Positions 7,663 through 19,291 are shown, numbered from the stretch's first letter. The stretch: 64,000 nucleotides of DNA from Vibrio sp. CB1-14 (GCF_040412085.2 NZ_CP115920.1:3162001-3226000); one strand, 5' to 3'. Numbers and translations: made by a program. The notes: generated from the letters alone by a model not told the origin.

Positions 7663-8802
7663 TTAGAACTCGATGTTACGACCGAAGTTCATTGGCCAGT
7701 TTGTTGGGTTCTTTTTGCCTTCACGGATGTGGCGACACTCTGCCAACCATGTCAGTAGTTCCCAACCGAATGCTGCTGTTAGTAGCGCATCTTTCTCGTC
7801 AGAGTTCTTCTGAGGAGCAAATTCAGCAATATCAGCACCGACTAGGTTGATACGCTTAGTCGCACGAAGCTTACGGAAGATATCGTAGTACATGCGCGCA
7901 GTCACACCGAATGGATCTGGGCTTGAGTTTGCACTGTGATCGAGAAGATCTAGGCCATCTAGGTCAAACGTTAGGTATACTGGACGACCATCGCCTTGCT
8001 TCTCAAGGATCTGCTCAACAATGTAGTCGATGCCTAGGTCGTAGATTTCATCCGCTAGGAAGAAGTTACCACCAATCGCTTTCGCCTTACCTTGCTGTGA
8101 TGCACACCAGCGACCACGCATACCAAGACTGACACTGGTAGATGGATCCATTGCACCTTCTGATGCGAGACGGCAGTACCAGTTACCTGAGTATGACTCG
8201 TAGTCAAAATCTTTGCGAGTCAGTAGGTCAAAGTGACCGTCAATGTGGATTAGCGATACAGGGCCGTGAACTTTAGCCAGTGCCGCAGGACCTGGGTAAG
8301 CCACAGTGTGGTCACCACCAAAGAAGAATGGCGTGATACCGTGATTAATAACCATGTCATCAACAACTTCTTGCGCGGCACGCATTTCTTCATCTAGGTT
8401 GAATTGACCTAGGCCATCCCAGTTTCCGTAGTCGATGATGTTACACAGTTCGAACGGCATAGTGCCATCTTGGTGAATCATGCCCATACCCGTTTTTGAT
8501 GCTTCACGGATAGCAGCAGGACCGAACTTGTGACCACCAGCGTTTGGTGAGCACTTATCCATGGTTAGACCGTACATTGCAATGTCAACGCCTTCGAAGC
8601 TGTTCACATATGGCGCACCAAATGCACCAACGTGCTGCTTACCTAGCAAACTAAATGCTTCAACGCCTTGCTCAGCCATGCGAGCTTGCATAGGAGCAAT
8701 GTCTTCGTTGATGTAGAAATCCGCATCTGACTTGTTCCAGTAGATGTCTTGGTATAGGTCTAATTTCTCTTTCGCAATTTCAACACGTTTTGGCTTAAAC
8801 AT
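7663..8802 (-). CDS. Divergent arginase/agmatinase-family ureohydrolase
   Basis: A 379-residue ureohydrolase-fold protein. All six metal ligands expected for a binuclear manganese site are present: His165 (GGDHT), Asp188, His190 and Asp192 (DGHFD), and Asp280 and Asp282 (FDLDGLD). It differs from E. coli agmatinase SpeB in several ways. About 70 extra residues precede the domain. DAHTD is changed to DGHFD. The loop CLDPAFAPGTGTP, which shapes the substrate pocket, is replaced by GLDLLDHSANSSPDPFG. It therefore probably hydrolyses a guanidino compound to urea and an amine, but agmatine should not be assumed. It is divergent from an AraC regulator, and AraC-like direct repeats lie in its promoter. 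Database entries for such proteins are usually labelled agmatinase or arginase family. Confidence 0.8.
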   Translation of the reverse strand: MFKPKRVEIAKEKLDLYQDIYWNKSDADFYINEDIAPMQARMAEQGVEAFSLLGKQHVGAFGAPYVNSFEGVDIAMYGLTMDKCSPNAGGHKFGPAAIREASKTGMGMIHQDGTMPFELCNIIDYGNWDGLGQFNLDEEMRAAQEVVDDMVINHGITPFFFGGDHTVAYPGPAALAKVHGPVSLIHIDGHFDLLTRKDFDYESYSGNWYCRLASEGAMDPSTSVSLGMRGRWCASQQGKAKAIGGNFFLADEIYDLGIDYIVEQILEKQGDGRPVYLTFDLDGLDLLDHSANSSPDPFGVTARMYYDIFRKLRATKRINLVGADIAEFAPQKNSDEKDALLTAAFGWELLTWLAECRHIREGKKNPTNWPMNFGRNIEF

Positions 8803-8889
8803 GGATAATTCCTCTAGTTATTGGAGTAACCGCTCAGGCGACTTCTCAAGATAGGGTTATTATAGTGGCTAAACTGGGATTTATTAATT

Positions 8890-8923
8890 ACACTTCAGGA
8901 CAGCAAAGTGACATTTCGGGACA
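8890..8923. promoter_or_regulatory. Two direct repeats spaced 21 bp, candidate AraC-family operator
   Basis: ACACTTCAGGACA (8890-8902) and ACATTTCGGGACA (8911-8923) agree at 11 of 13 positions and are offset by 21 bp, about two helical turns. This is the usual layout of AraC-family binding sites. They lie between the divergent ureohydrolase and regulator genes. The second copy ends only six bases before the regulator start codon, so autorepression is plausible. Confidence 0.6.
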
Positions 8924-8929
8924 ACATCT

Positions 8930-9955
8930 GTGTATTCTTTGAACCACCAGCACTTTTTACAGGCGATTATTGGTCATTGGGAATCGATCGTACGCCAATC
9001 TCTAGGCCATGATTTCAACGCTCAGCAGATTTTACGTAAAGCCGACATCATGCGTATCAATCAAGGGCACTACCACCCAATCCAAGTCTCCCAGGTGCAC
9101 CAACTGATCAATCTAACGGTAAACCAACTGCACATCGATGGACTGGGGCTGCGCATCGCAAAGCGACTCAAGCTACAAGATATGGGCGCCTGGGGCTATG
9201 CGATGATCAACTGTCAAAATATTAAGCAGTTGCTCGATACCGGGTTACAATTTTCGTTTGTGACCAAAGATTATGTGGATATTCATATTGGCTACGATAG
9301 CGAATGGGCTTACATCACCATTGTTGACCGCTCTGAAGGACGTTCTGCGCAGCACTATAATGTTGAAGAGTCTCTGTGCCACTACTACCTTGGACTCAAA
9401 AATTTTCTTGGCGACTTGTTCAAATCTCAATATGTTTTTGTCGATTTTTCCTACGAAGAGCCAAGTTACGCTCCATTGTATCGAGAGATATTTACCGACA
9501 ACTTGAGTTTTAACGCCAACAACAATCAATTGCGCTTTCCCGTCAATTGGGTGCACCATGACATTACGCTACAACCCGCGATCATTGCTCATATCGCCAC
9601 CGTGCAAAGCCAGCGACTCGACAATAGCCTCGACTCTCCGCTGAGCTACCAAATTCGCTTTAAACTACTCAGTCAAATGAAGTATGGCTTACCCACCATG
9701 GAAATGGTGGCAGACGACCTCAACATGACCTCTCGCACGCTTAGACGCAAACTCGAAGCGGAACACACCACCTTTAAGCAGCTGGTATTGGATACCCGAA
9801 TGCAGCTTGCCAAAGAGTATTTGGCGAATTCCTCGCTGCCGATTGCTGAAATTGCAGAGCTACTCAACTACCACTCTGCACCACCCTTTTTTCGAGCGTT
9901 CAACAAGTTTGAGGGCTGTAGCCCAAAGCAATACAGACAGTCCGCCTCAAAATAA
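8930..9955 (+). CDS. AraC-family transcriptional regulator (Arabinose_bd-type N-terminus)
   Basis: A 341-residue regulator. Residues about 20-220 resemble the N-terminal ligand domain found in OruR/ArgR-like AraC proteins (GLGLRIAKRLKLQDMGAWGYA). The C-terminal double helix-turn-helix includes MVADDLNMTSRTLRRKL near residue 260 and the second HTH signature IAELLNYHSAPPFFRAFNKF near 310. The start is a GTG at 8930: an in-frame TGA lies at 8909 and no ATG occurs between. The Shine-Dalgarno is weak. Related Pseudomonas regulators control ornithine and other amino acid catabolism. Its position between a ureohydrolase and an Ldh2 dehydrogenase suggests that it controls use of a guanidino or amino acid compound. 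The ligand is unknown. Confidence 0.85.
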   Translation: MYSLNHQHFLQAIIGHWESIVRQSLGHDFNAQQILRKADIMRINQGHYHPIQVSQVHQLINLTVNQLHIDGLGLRIAKRLKLQDMGAWGYAMINCQNIKQLLDTGLQFSFVTKDYVDIHIGYDSEWAYITIVDRSEGRSAQHYNVEESLCHYYLGLKNFLGDLFKSQYVFVDFSYEEPSYAPLYREIFTDNLSFNANNNQLRFPVNWVHHDITLQPAIIAHIATVQSQRLDNSLDSPLSYQIRFKLLSQMKYGLPTMEMVADDLNMTSRTLRRKLEAEHTTFKQLVLDTRMQLAKEYLANSSLPIAEIAELLNYHSAPPFFRAFNKFEGCSPKQYRQSASK

Positions 9956-9996
9956 CCCTACCAATCTCACTAAGCCAGTAACAGTTGGTTACAAGC

Positions 9997-10025
9997 AAAA
10001 ACCCAGTCCAAAGGACTGGGCTTAA
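9997..10025. terminator. Bidirectional terminator between araC-type gene and Ldh2 gene
   Basis: CCCAGTCCAAAGGACTGGG forms an eight-pair stem with a three-base loop. It has AAAA before it and TTAAAA after it, and lies between converging genes. The T-run is short on both sides, so efficiency may be modest. Confidence 0.65.
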
Positions 10026-10048
10026 AATCATGTGCGTATGATTTTCAA

Positions 10049-11224
10049 TTATTTACGGATAGTTTCCGCAGCGCGCTCAGCGCCAACTTTCGCTTCCCAC
10101 TTCGCGTTTAGCTCTTCGATTGAAGTGCCAGAACGCTCTAGGAAAGACTTGAAACCGTCCCAGTGAGCGTCCATTACTTGGTGCTCATCAGTTGCGTTTG
10201 CTAGTGCTTTTAGGCCCCACTCGTCTGGGATGTAAACATTGTCAAAGCCAGCGCGTGGACGGTTTTCTTTGATTGCTTTAACGAACATGTCGCTCTTACG
10301 CTTCACTTCTTCGATTGGGCCGAAGTGGCTTGGGTCGATAACTAGGATGTAAGAACCACCTACTGGACATGGCGCATCTTCCATAGTGAAGAAATCACTT
10401 GGTACTGCTGGAAGCTCAGGAGCAATCTTACCTTTCGGGTTGATGATTGCTGTCATTACTTCGTTCCAGATGTTTAGCGAGTAAAGACGTGGCGTTAGGA
10501 ACGTCCATGGTGCTTTACAGTCAGCAACACGGCCGTAACCTTCAATTAGAGAACCCCATTTACGCGCGTCAGCCGTTAGCTCACCAGTATCTTGGTCAAC
10601 TAGAGCTGCAACGTGTAGGTCGCGGTCATTTACGATAGCATCACAGATGTGAGAGTCGTAACCTTCACCGATCATGATAGACGTTACTAGAGGTAGCTCT
10701 TCACCGCCTACTAGTGCAGCATCGAACGGAGGGCAAGACATTGCTGGATCCATACCGCCGAATGGTGCGTTTAGAGGTACAGAGTTGTTTGAAGACATTG
10801 CGAACATGCCTTCTTTCATTGCCATCTGTGTGTAGTTAGAGAAGTTACCGCCGTCACAGTGGTCGTAACCAAATACGATAGAGATACCGTGCTTGCGAGC
10901 TTTCTCGATAGCTGTTTGTGCCATTAGAGTACAAACATAGTGACCAGAAGACTTCTTACCGTTGTAAACTGCCCAAGTATCGCCTTCAGACTCGATTTCC
11001 GGCGTAGTAGATGGATCTAGGATACCAGCTTCGTAAGGGATCGTAACCGCTTCGATTACACCAAGACCTTGGTGTAGTTTACCTTGCAGGCCACCTACTA
11101 GTAGGTTGTGCGCTAGGATATCTGCGTGAGTTTGGTCAGCACCGATGTGCTTCCAAGATTCAGAAACGATGAATGAGAAATACTCGTTGTTAAACGTAGT
11201 AGTAGGGCTGGTCACTTTAGCCAT
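10049..11224 (-). CDS. Ldh2-family NAD(P)H-dependent oxidoreductase, atypical
   Basis: A 391-residue protein of the malate/L-lactate dehydrogenase 2 superfamily, which includes ureidoglycolate dehydrogenase AllD, 2,3-diketogulonate reductase and the ketimine reductase DpkA. The N-terminal helix-rich part (HADILAHNLLVGGLQGKLH) holds His51, which aligns by eye with the catalytic His of the family's usual SHG motif but here reads LHQGLG. A Gly-rich cofactor segment follows (GYDHCDGGNFS, NAPFGGMDPAMS). Its substrate cannot be predicted. Partners could be a keto acid, a cyclic imino acid or a hydroxy acid. The gene stands alone, converging on the AraC gene and with its own palindromic upstream site. 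I infer, without proof, a shared role with the ureohydrolase. Confidence 0.75.
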   Translation of the reverse strand: MAKVTSPTTTFNNEYFSFIVSESWKHIGADQTHADILAHNLLVGGLQGKLHQGLGVIEAVTIPYEAGILDPSTTPEIESEGDTWAVYNGKKSSGHYVCTLMAQTAIEKARKHGISIVFGYDHCDGGNFSNYTQMAMKEGMFAMSSNNSVPLNAPFGGMDPAMSCPPFDAALVGGEELPLVTSIMIGEGYDSHICDAIVNDRDLHVAALVDQDTGELTADARKWGSLIEGYGRVADCKAPWTFLTPRLYSLNIWNEVMTAIINPKGKIAPELPAVPSDFFTMEDAPCPVGGSYILVIDPSHFGPIEEVKRKSDMFVKAIKENRPRAGFDNVYIPDEWGLKALANATDEHQVMDAHWDGFKSFLERSGTSIEELNAKWEAKVGAERAAETIRK

Positions 11225-11298
11225 GATCTTTTCCTCTAGTAAGTAGGGATACGTTTTATTGAACTGTTATCACTTTAGCGCATCTGAGCTAATTCATA

Positions 11299-11322
11299 AG
11301 TAACATACTGGATACTGTTACT
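11299..11322. promoter_or_regulatory. Inverted repeat upstream of the Ldh2-family gene
   Basis: AGTAACA and TGTTACT form seven-base perfect arms around a ten-base centre, about 75-98 bases before the start codon. It differs from the direct repeats upstream of the ureohydrolase, so a different regulator may act here. The protein that binds it is unknown. Confidence 0.4.
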
Positions 11323-11366
11323 CCACCGTTACCCATTTTAGTTAACCTACTCACAAAAATCAGGTA

Positions 11367-11400
11367 CAAAAAAAGCCGCTCTTTTCAGAGCGGCTTCATT
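11367..11400 (-). terminator. Terminator of eno
   Basis: The minus strand reads GAAGCCGCTCTGAAAAGAGC followed by GGCTTTTTTT: an eight-pair stem, GAAA-type loop and a long T-run, about 25 bases after the eno stop. Confidence 0.92.
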
Positions 11401-11422
11401 AAATAGTCTTAAAAATCAGCGA

Positions 11423-12736
<1,314 letters not shown>

Positions 12737-12799
12737 TCATTAAATATAAATGTCAAATTTAGGGCAGCCGCACAACCTTCGCTGCCGCCCGTATCCTTT

Positions 12800-14533
<1,734 letters not shown>

Positions 14534-14602
14534 TTATCACATTCAAAATTTTTATTTTTTGCTTCAAATCAATAGTAGAAACGTACACCAGTGAGAAGCC
14601 GT

Positions 14603-15409
14603 TCACAAATCCGAGCAGTTTTCTTGTTTTTTTACATCATTCCAAAACGCATCCAGCTCTTGAAGACTAAAGTCTGTCAGTAACTTACCTTCACCCGCAG
14701 CACGCGTTTCTACACCCTTAAATCGGCGAGAAAATTTGTCGTTGGCTTTTCTTAGCGCCACTTCAGGATCTTTCTTCAAATGGCGCGCAAGATTCACTAC
14801 TGCAAACAAAAGATCGCCCACTTCTTCTTCCAGTTTATCTTCGTTTACATCGACTTGAATCGCTTCTTCAACGACTTCTTCAATCTCCTCTTGAACCTTC
14901 TCGACCACCGGCCCAAGTGCATCCCAATCGAAGCCAAATTTTGCGCAACGTTTCTGTATTTTGTTGGCTTTAGAAAGCGCAGGAAGCGACTGTGGTATTG
15001 AGTCTAGAATACTTTGCGCGGTTTTGCCTAGTTGCGCTTTTTCCTTCTGTTTCTCAACCTCCCAGTTGGCATTGATCGCCGCTTCATCTTCAAACTCAAC
15101 GTCAGAAAAAACGTGCGGGTGGCGGCGTGTGAGCTTCTCGTTAAGCCCTTCTACTACCTCATTAAAATCAAACAAGCCCTGCTCTTTGGCCATCTGACTG
15201 TAGAAGATGACTTGGAAAAGTAAGTCGCCCAACTCTTCTTTTAGGTTCGGCCAATCTTTGTTGTGAATCGCATCGACAACCTCAAAGGTTTCTTCGATGG
15301 TGTGAGGAACAATGGTTTCGAAGGTTTGTTTTCTGTCCCATGGGCAGCCTTTTTCTTCATCGCGGAGCTGCGCCATGATGGTGAGGAGTTGGTCTATAGG
15401 TTGGGTCAT
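14603..15409 (-). CDS. mazG: Nucleoside triphosphate pyrophosphohydrolase MazG
   Basis: A 268-residue, two-domain MazG. The first domain carries [18 protein letters not shown] and the helix [10 protein letters not shown] followed by [14 protein letters not shown]. The second repeats the pattern with [12 protein letters not shown] and [17 protein letters not shown]. These EExxE and ExxD sets bind magnesium in the all-alpha NTP pyrophosphatase fold. MazG converts NTPs to NMPs and, in E. coli, lowers ppGpp levels under starvation. It lies just downstream of relA on the same strand, though a repeat element separates them here. No mazEF toxin-antitoxin pair is present between them. Confidence 0.95.
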   Translation of the reverse strand: MTQPIDQLLTIMAQLRDEEKGCPWDRKQTFETIVPHTIEETFEVVDAIHNKDWPNLKEELGDLLFQVIFYSQMAKEQGLFDFNEVVEGLNEKLTRRHPHVFSDVEFEDEAAINANWEVEKQKEKAQLGKTAQSILDSIPQSLPALSKANKIQKRCAKFGFDWDALGPVVEKVQEEIEEVVEEAIQVDVNEDKLEEEVGDLLFAVVNLARHLKKDPEVALRKANDKFSRRFKGVETRAAGEGKLLTDFSLQELDAFWNDVKKQENCSDL

Positions 15410-15428
15410 GTTAAGTTCCTGGTTACGA

Positions 15429-15458
15429 CAAGGGCGAGTGTGGTAGCACTCGCCCTTG
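15429..15458 (-). promoter_or_regulatory. 12-bp-stem hairpin in the mazG leader
   Basis: CAAGGGCGAGTG and CACTCGCCCTTG form a perfect 12-pair stem with a six-base loop, ending about 20 bases before the mazG start. On the minus strand it is not followed by T residues, so it is not a normal terminator for relA. On the plus strand a T-rich tract follows, but no gene reads in that direction. Confidence 0.55.
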
Positions 15459-15490
15459 GTTGTGTTTTTTTGGTTGGGAGCGCGTGGTTT

Positions 15491-15625
15491 TTTACCCCTC
15501 CCAGCCTCCCCTTATTAAGGGGAGGAGCATACTGGCTCGCTGCGCATCGCCTTACAAAATACGATGCGACGCTAGGAGCTAGTATAGGTTCTCCCCCTTA
15601 ATAAGGGGGAGCTAGAGGGGGTAAA
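15491..15625. repeat. MITE-like inverted-repeat element, copy 1
   Basis: This element of about 135 bp has inverted ends: left TTTACCCCTCCCAGCCTCCC, and right the complement of TTTTACCCCCTCTAGCTCCC. Each end carries its own hairpin (CCCCTTATTAAGGGG and CCCCCTTAATAAGGGGG). The interior has the block CTGGCTCGCTGCGCATCGCC. A second copy lies at 43686-43836. No reading frame is present. It sits between the relA stop and mazG. Confidence 0.8.
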
Positions 15626-15653
15626 ATCGCCAAGCTTAAAATAGTACGCTAAA

Positions 15654-17876
15654 CTACCCCAACCGCTTCACATTCATCACATCTTTAATCTGCTCAATAC
15701 GCTTAGTCACGCGCGACAACACCTCAATATTGTTCACTTCCAGATCAAAGTCCATGATAGATAGCTGACGCTTGTAATCACTGCGGCTCTTCATGCTGGT
15801 CACCTTGATCTTTTCGTTGGTCAACAAAGCGGTGATGTCTTTAAGTAGACCACCACGCTCCATCGCCTCAACACGAATTGTCAAAATGTATGAACCAACA
15901 AACCCGTTACCCCAAACCGTATCGATAATACGCTCTGGCGCGTGGTGGCTGAGCTCTTCTAACTGCTCACAGTCGGCGCGGTGCACTGAGATGCCGCGTC
16001 CTTGGGTAATGTAGCCTTTTATCTGATCACCTGGAATTGGCTGACAGCAGCGCGCTAAGTGAGTCATAAGGTTATCAACCCCCTCCACCACTACCGCATC
16101 TTTATGCGGGCGACTTTGCGCTGGCGCTTTGTTTTCTGACTCTTGCAGCTTCTCAAGCGCTTGCTGATCTTCTTCTTCCGCGGTTGGCTTGTTTACCAAG
16201 GCGTTGATGTGGTTGATGATCTGGTTGATACGCAGATCGCCACTGCCGATACCTACATACAGCTCATCCGCAGAGTTTACGTTGAAGCGCTTCAGGGCGT
16301 ATTGCTCAGCGTCTTTAAGTGTAGCTCCGATCTTGGCCAGTTCAGCCTCAAGGATCTCACGACCCGCTTCGAGATTCTTCTCGCGGCTTTGCTTTCTAAA
16401 CCACGCATTGATCTTCGCGCGCGCTCGACCAGAGTGTACAAAACCCGTTGACGGATTGAGCCAGTCACGAGATGGGTTAGGTTCTTTCGCCGTGATGATT
16501 TCAACCTGATCACCCATTGCTAGCTTGTGGGTAAACGGAACAATACGTCCAGCTACCTTAGCGCCAATGCATCGGTGTCCCACTTCAGAGTGAATGTGGT
16601 AGGCAAAATCAAGCGGTGTCGCGCCCATTGGTAGGTCGACCACATCACCGCGTGGAGTAAATGCATAGACGCGATCATCAAACACCTGACTACGAAGCTC
16701 ATCAAGCATCTCGCCAGAGTCTGACATTTCCTCTTGCCAGTCGAGTAACTTACGCAGCCAAGTGATCTTCTCATCGTATCCGCTGCGGCCACTACTGCCG
16801 CCTTCCTTGTACTTCCAGTGCGCAGCAACACCCAACTCGGAGTCTTCGTGCATCTGCTTAGTGCGGATTTGGATTTCAATGGTTTTACCTTCTGGCCCCA
16901 AGATCACAGTATGAATCGATTGGTAACCATTCGGTTTTGGGTTGGCGACGTAATCGTCGAACTCACTAGGTAAGTGTTTATATTTGGTATGCACGACGCC
17001 CAGTGCCGCGTAGCAGTCTTGCAAACGCTCGGCGATGATTCGCACCGCACGCACGTCAAACAGCTCATCAAAATCCAGACTCTTCTTCTGCATCTTACGC
17101 CAGATGCTGTAGATGTGCTTTGGACGACCACTCACTTCTGCAAGGATACTAGAGGCTTGCATCTCACTGGTGAGGTCATCAACAAAGTCTTTGATGTATT
17201 GCTCACGGACGATACGACGCTCGGAAAGCTGCTTGGCAATTTGTTTGTAGGTATCTGGCTGCTGGTAGCGGAAGGCGTAGTCTTCGATTTCCCATTTGAG
17301 CTGACCGATACCCAGACGGTTAGCGAGTGGTGCGTAAATGTTGGCACACTCTTTTGCGGCCGCACGGCGCACGTCATCTGACTCATCTTTCACTTCACGT
17401 AGGTTACAGATACGCTCCGCAAGCTTAATCACCACGCAGCGGAAGTCGTCTACCATCGCAAGTAGCATGCGACGTACATTATCGACCTGTCCCGACGCCT
17501 CAGAGTCTTCAAGGGTGACATTGAGCTGACCGATGGCGGCCATTTCTTCAACGCCGTCGATCAGTTTGATGATTTCTTTACCGTAGTTTTCTTCTAGTAG
17601 CTCACGATCGTAAAGGCCACTAGAGACGACTGGATAGAGCTGTGCTGCCACCAACGTGGCTTTATCCATAGACAGGGTAATGAGGATTTCATTCATCTCT
17701 CTCCCGCGCCACAACAGCAAGGCCCCTTGCTCACTATCGGCAACGATTTCCTCACACTGACGGTAAACGTCTTTCAATCTTTTTGAGGTGTTTTTATCTT
17801 GCTTAAGTGACGCAATCCAATTATCCAAATTGAACTGCTCTTCTGGGTTCAAATGCGCGCTTCTTACCGCAACCAT
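15654..17876 (-). CDS. relA: GTP pyrophosphokinase RelA
   Basis: A 740-residue ribosome-associated (p)ppGpp synthetase, close to the E. coli length. The N-terminal pseudo-hydrolase region lacks the HD motif, so the enzyme should only synthesise the alarmone. The synthetase domain includes RPKHIYSIWRKMQKK, the EFDD signature typical of RelA (rather than SpoT) and NPKPNGYQSIHT near residue 310. A TGS domain (VYAFTPRGDVVDLP), a conserved cysteine-containing zinc-finger-like region (LTHLARCCQPIPGD) and a C-terminal ACT domain follow. It responds to uncharged tRNA on ribosomes. It lies upstream of mazG, as in E. coli. Confidence 0.97.
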   Translation of the reverse strand: MVAVRSAHLNPEEQFNLDNWIASLKQDKNTSKRLKDVYRQCEEIVADSEQGALLLWRGREMNEILITLSMDKATLVAAQLYPVVSSGLYDRELLEENYGKEIIKLIDGVEEMAAIGQLNVTLEDSEASGQVDNVRRMLLAMVDDFRCVVIKLAERICNLREVKDESDDVRRAAAKECANIYAPLANRLGIGQLKWEIEDYAFRYQQPDTYKQIAKQLSERRIVREQYIKDFVDDLTSEMQASSILAEVSGRPKHIYSIWRKMQKKSLDFDELFDVRAVRIIAERLQDCYAALGVVHTKYKHLPSEFDDYVANPKPNGYQSIHTVILGPEGKTIEIQIRTKQMHEDSELGVAAHWKYKEGGSSGRSGYDEKITWLRKLLDWQEEMSDSGEMLDELRSQVFDDRVYAFTPRGDVVDLPMGATPLDFAYHIHSEVGHRCIGAKVAGRIVPFTHKLAMGDQVEIITAKEPNPSRDWLNPSTGFVHSGRARAKINAWFRKQSREKNLEAGREILEAELAKIGATLKDAEQYALKRFNVNSADELYVGIGSGDLRINQIINHINALVNKPTAEEEDQQALEKLQESENKAPAQSRPHKDAVVVEGVDNLMTHLARCCQPIPGDQIKGYITQGRGISVHRADCEQLEELSHHAPERIIDTVWGNGFVGSYILTIRVEAMERGGLLKDITALLTNEKIKVTSMKSRSDYKRQLSIMDFDLEVNNIEVLSRVTKRIEQIKDVMNVKRLG

Positions 17877-17944
17877 TTCTTTTTCTTCCTAGTTTATTGG
17901 TTCGCTAACCTATCCCAGTTAGCGTTATTACTATGACATCTGCA

Positions 17945-19258
17945 TTATTTTTCAAACAACGCCATCGACTCAAGATGACTGGTATGAGGGAACATATCCA
18001 TCATACCCAAACGAGTCAATGTATAGCCTTGTTCGAGTAGGCTCTGACTGTCTCTCGCAAGGGTAGCAGGATTGCAAGAAACATAAAGGACACGTGTCGC
18101 ACCTAATGCGGAAACTTGGTCCACCACACCGCTCGCACCCGCTCTCGCTGGGTCTAACAAAATCTTATCAAACTGCTGGGATGCCCAAGGCTGCTGCGAC
18201 AGCTCTTGTTCCAAATTCGCCTGATAAAATTCGACATTCGAAAGGCCATTAAGTTTCGCGTTGTCCGCCGCCCAATCGACCATGTCTTGTACCCCTTCAA
18301 CACCAACCACATGGGCGCTTTGCTTAGCAAGCGGCAAGGTAAAATTGCCGAGGCCACAGAACAGGTCTAGTACGCGTTCGGTTGACTCTGGTGCTAGCCA
18401 TTCAAGCGCTTGAGCCACCATACGCGCATTAATCGCTTGGTTAACTTGAATAAAGTGCGATGGCAAAAATGGCAGCTTCACGCCGACTTCGCCATAAAAC
18501 GGCTGCTCGCCGACGACTCTATCGAGCTGATTTGCTTCTGGCATAAGGTAGAGCGTCACGCCGGCTTGCTCTGCAAATGCTTTCAAACGCGCTTGGTCTT
18601 TACCAGTCAAAGGCTTGGTATGACGAATTACCGCAACCGGCTCAGCGTCACCAAGCACAAGTTCAAGGTGTCCCAAAGTCGCTGGCTGCTTGAAGTCAGC
18701 AAAAATACTACGTAGCTGAGGGATCAAAGCATTGAGCTTGTCATCAAGCACAGGGCAATGGTCGACATCGACAATCTGATTGCTCTGCTTACGGCGAAAG
18801 CCCATCACTAGACCGCGCTGCTTCTCGAGGTGGATACTAAGCCTTGCTCGGCGGCGATAACCTAGCCCTTCGCCAGTAATGGATGGGGATAAATCCAGCG
18901 TTTGGCCGGCAAACTTTGTCATCAACTGCGACAATACGCGCTCTTTGTTGGTAATTTGTGCTTCGCGCTCTAAGTGCTGTTGATTACAACCGCCACACTC
19001 ATTGTAGTGCGGGCAAAATGGTTCAACACGCTGCTCAGCGGGCTTGAGTATTTTGATGAGATTCGCTTTAGCAAATTTGGCTTTGCTTTCGGTCAGCTGC
19101 ACCAACACCTTCTCATCCGCAAGCGCGCCCTCAACAAACACTGGTTTGTTGTTGAGGTAGCCGATACCGGCACCGTGGTGATCCATGCGTTCAATTTGCA
19201 CTTCTTGGTGCTTTTTGGAGAAAGAGGTTTTCTTTGTTGGTTTAAAAAAACGTGCCAT
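17945..19258 (-). CDS. rlmD: 23S rRNA (uracil-1939-C5)-methyltransferase RlmD
   Basis: A 437-residue protein that makes 5-methyluridine at position 1939 of 23S rRNA using S-adenosylmethionine. It has an N-terminal TRAM domain ([15 protein letters not shown]), an iron-sulfur cysteine set ([15 protein letters not shown]), a Rossmann methyltransferase core ([15 protein letters not shown]) and the catalytic cysteine in [13 protein letters not shown] use the ATG at 19258, giving [10 protein letters not shown]; a TTG four codons upstream also lies in frame but the bases between resemble the Shine-Dalgarno region. In E. coli rlmD is likewise next to barA and relA. Confidence 0.95.
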   Translation of the reverse strand: MARFFKPTKKTSFSKKHQEVQIERMDHHGAGIGYLNNKPVFVEGALADEKVLVQLTESKAKFAKANLIKILKPAEQRVEPFCPHYNECGGCNQQHLEREAQITNKERVLSQLMTKFAGQTLDLSPSITGEGLGYRRRARLSIHLEKQRGLVMGFRRKQSNQIVDVDHCPVLDDKLNALIPQLRSIFADFKQPATLGHLELVLGDAEPVAVIRHTKPLTGKDQARLKAFAEQAGVTLYLMPEANQLDRVVGEQPFYGEVGVKLPFLPSHFIQVNQAINARMVAQALEWLAPESTERVLDLFCGLGNFTLPLAKQSAHVVGVEGVQDMVDWAADNAKLNGLSNVEFYQANLEQELSQQPWASQQFDKILLDPARAGASGVVDQVSALGATRVLYVSCNPATLARDSQSLLEQGYTLTRLGMMDMFPHTSHLESMALFEK

Positions 19259-19271
19259 GACCAATTCCAAG

Positions 19272-19291
19272 GCAAAGCATTAATGCTTTGC
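19272..19291. promoter_or_regulatory. 20-bp perfect palindrome upstream of rlmD
   Basis: GCAAAGCATTAATGCTTTGC is fully self-complementary with no central spacer and lies 14-33 bases before the rlmD start. It could be an operator or an mRNA stem in the leader. No matching second copy was seen in the window. Confidence 0.4.

Noticed and set aside
15491..15625. The repeat element as a CRISPR or tRNA-like structure
   Set aside because: It has a single unit with inverted ends, not regularly spaced direct repeats, and does not fold as a tRNA.
15409..15654. A mazEF toxin-antitoxin pair between relA and mazG, as in E. coli
   Set aside because: Only a hairpin and the repeat element are present; no small genes with ribosome-binding sites.
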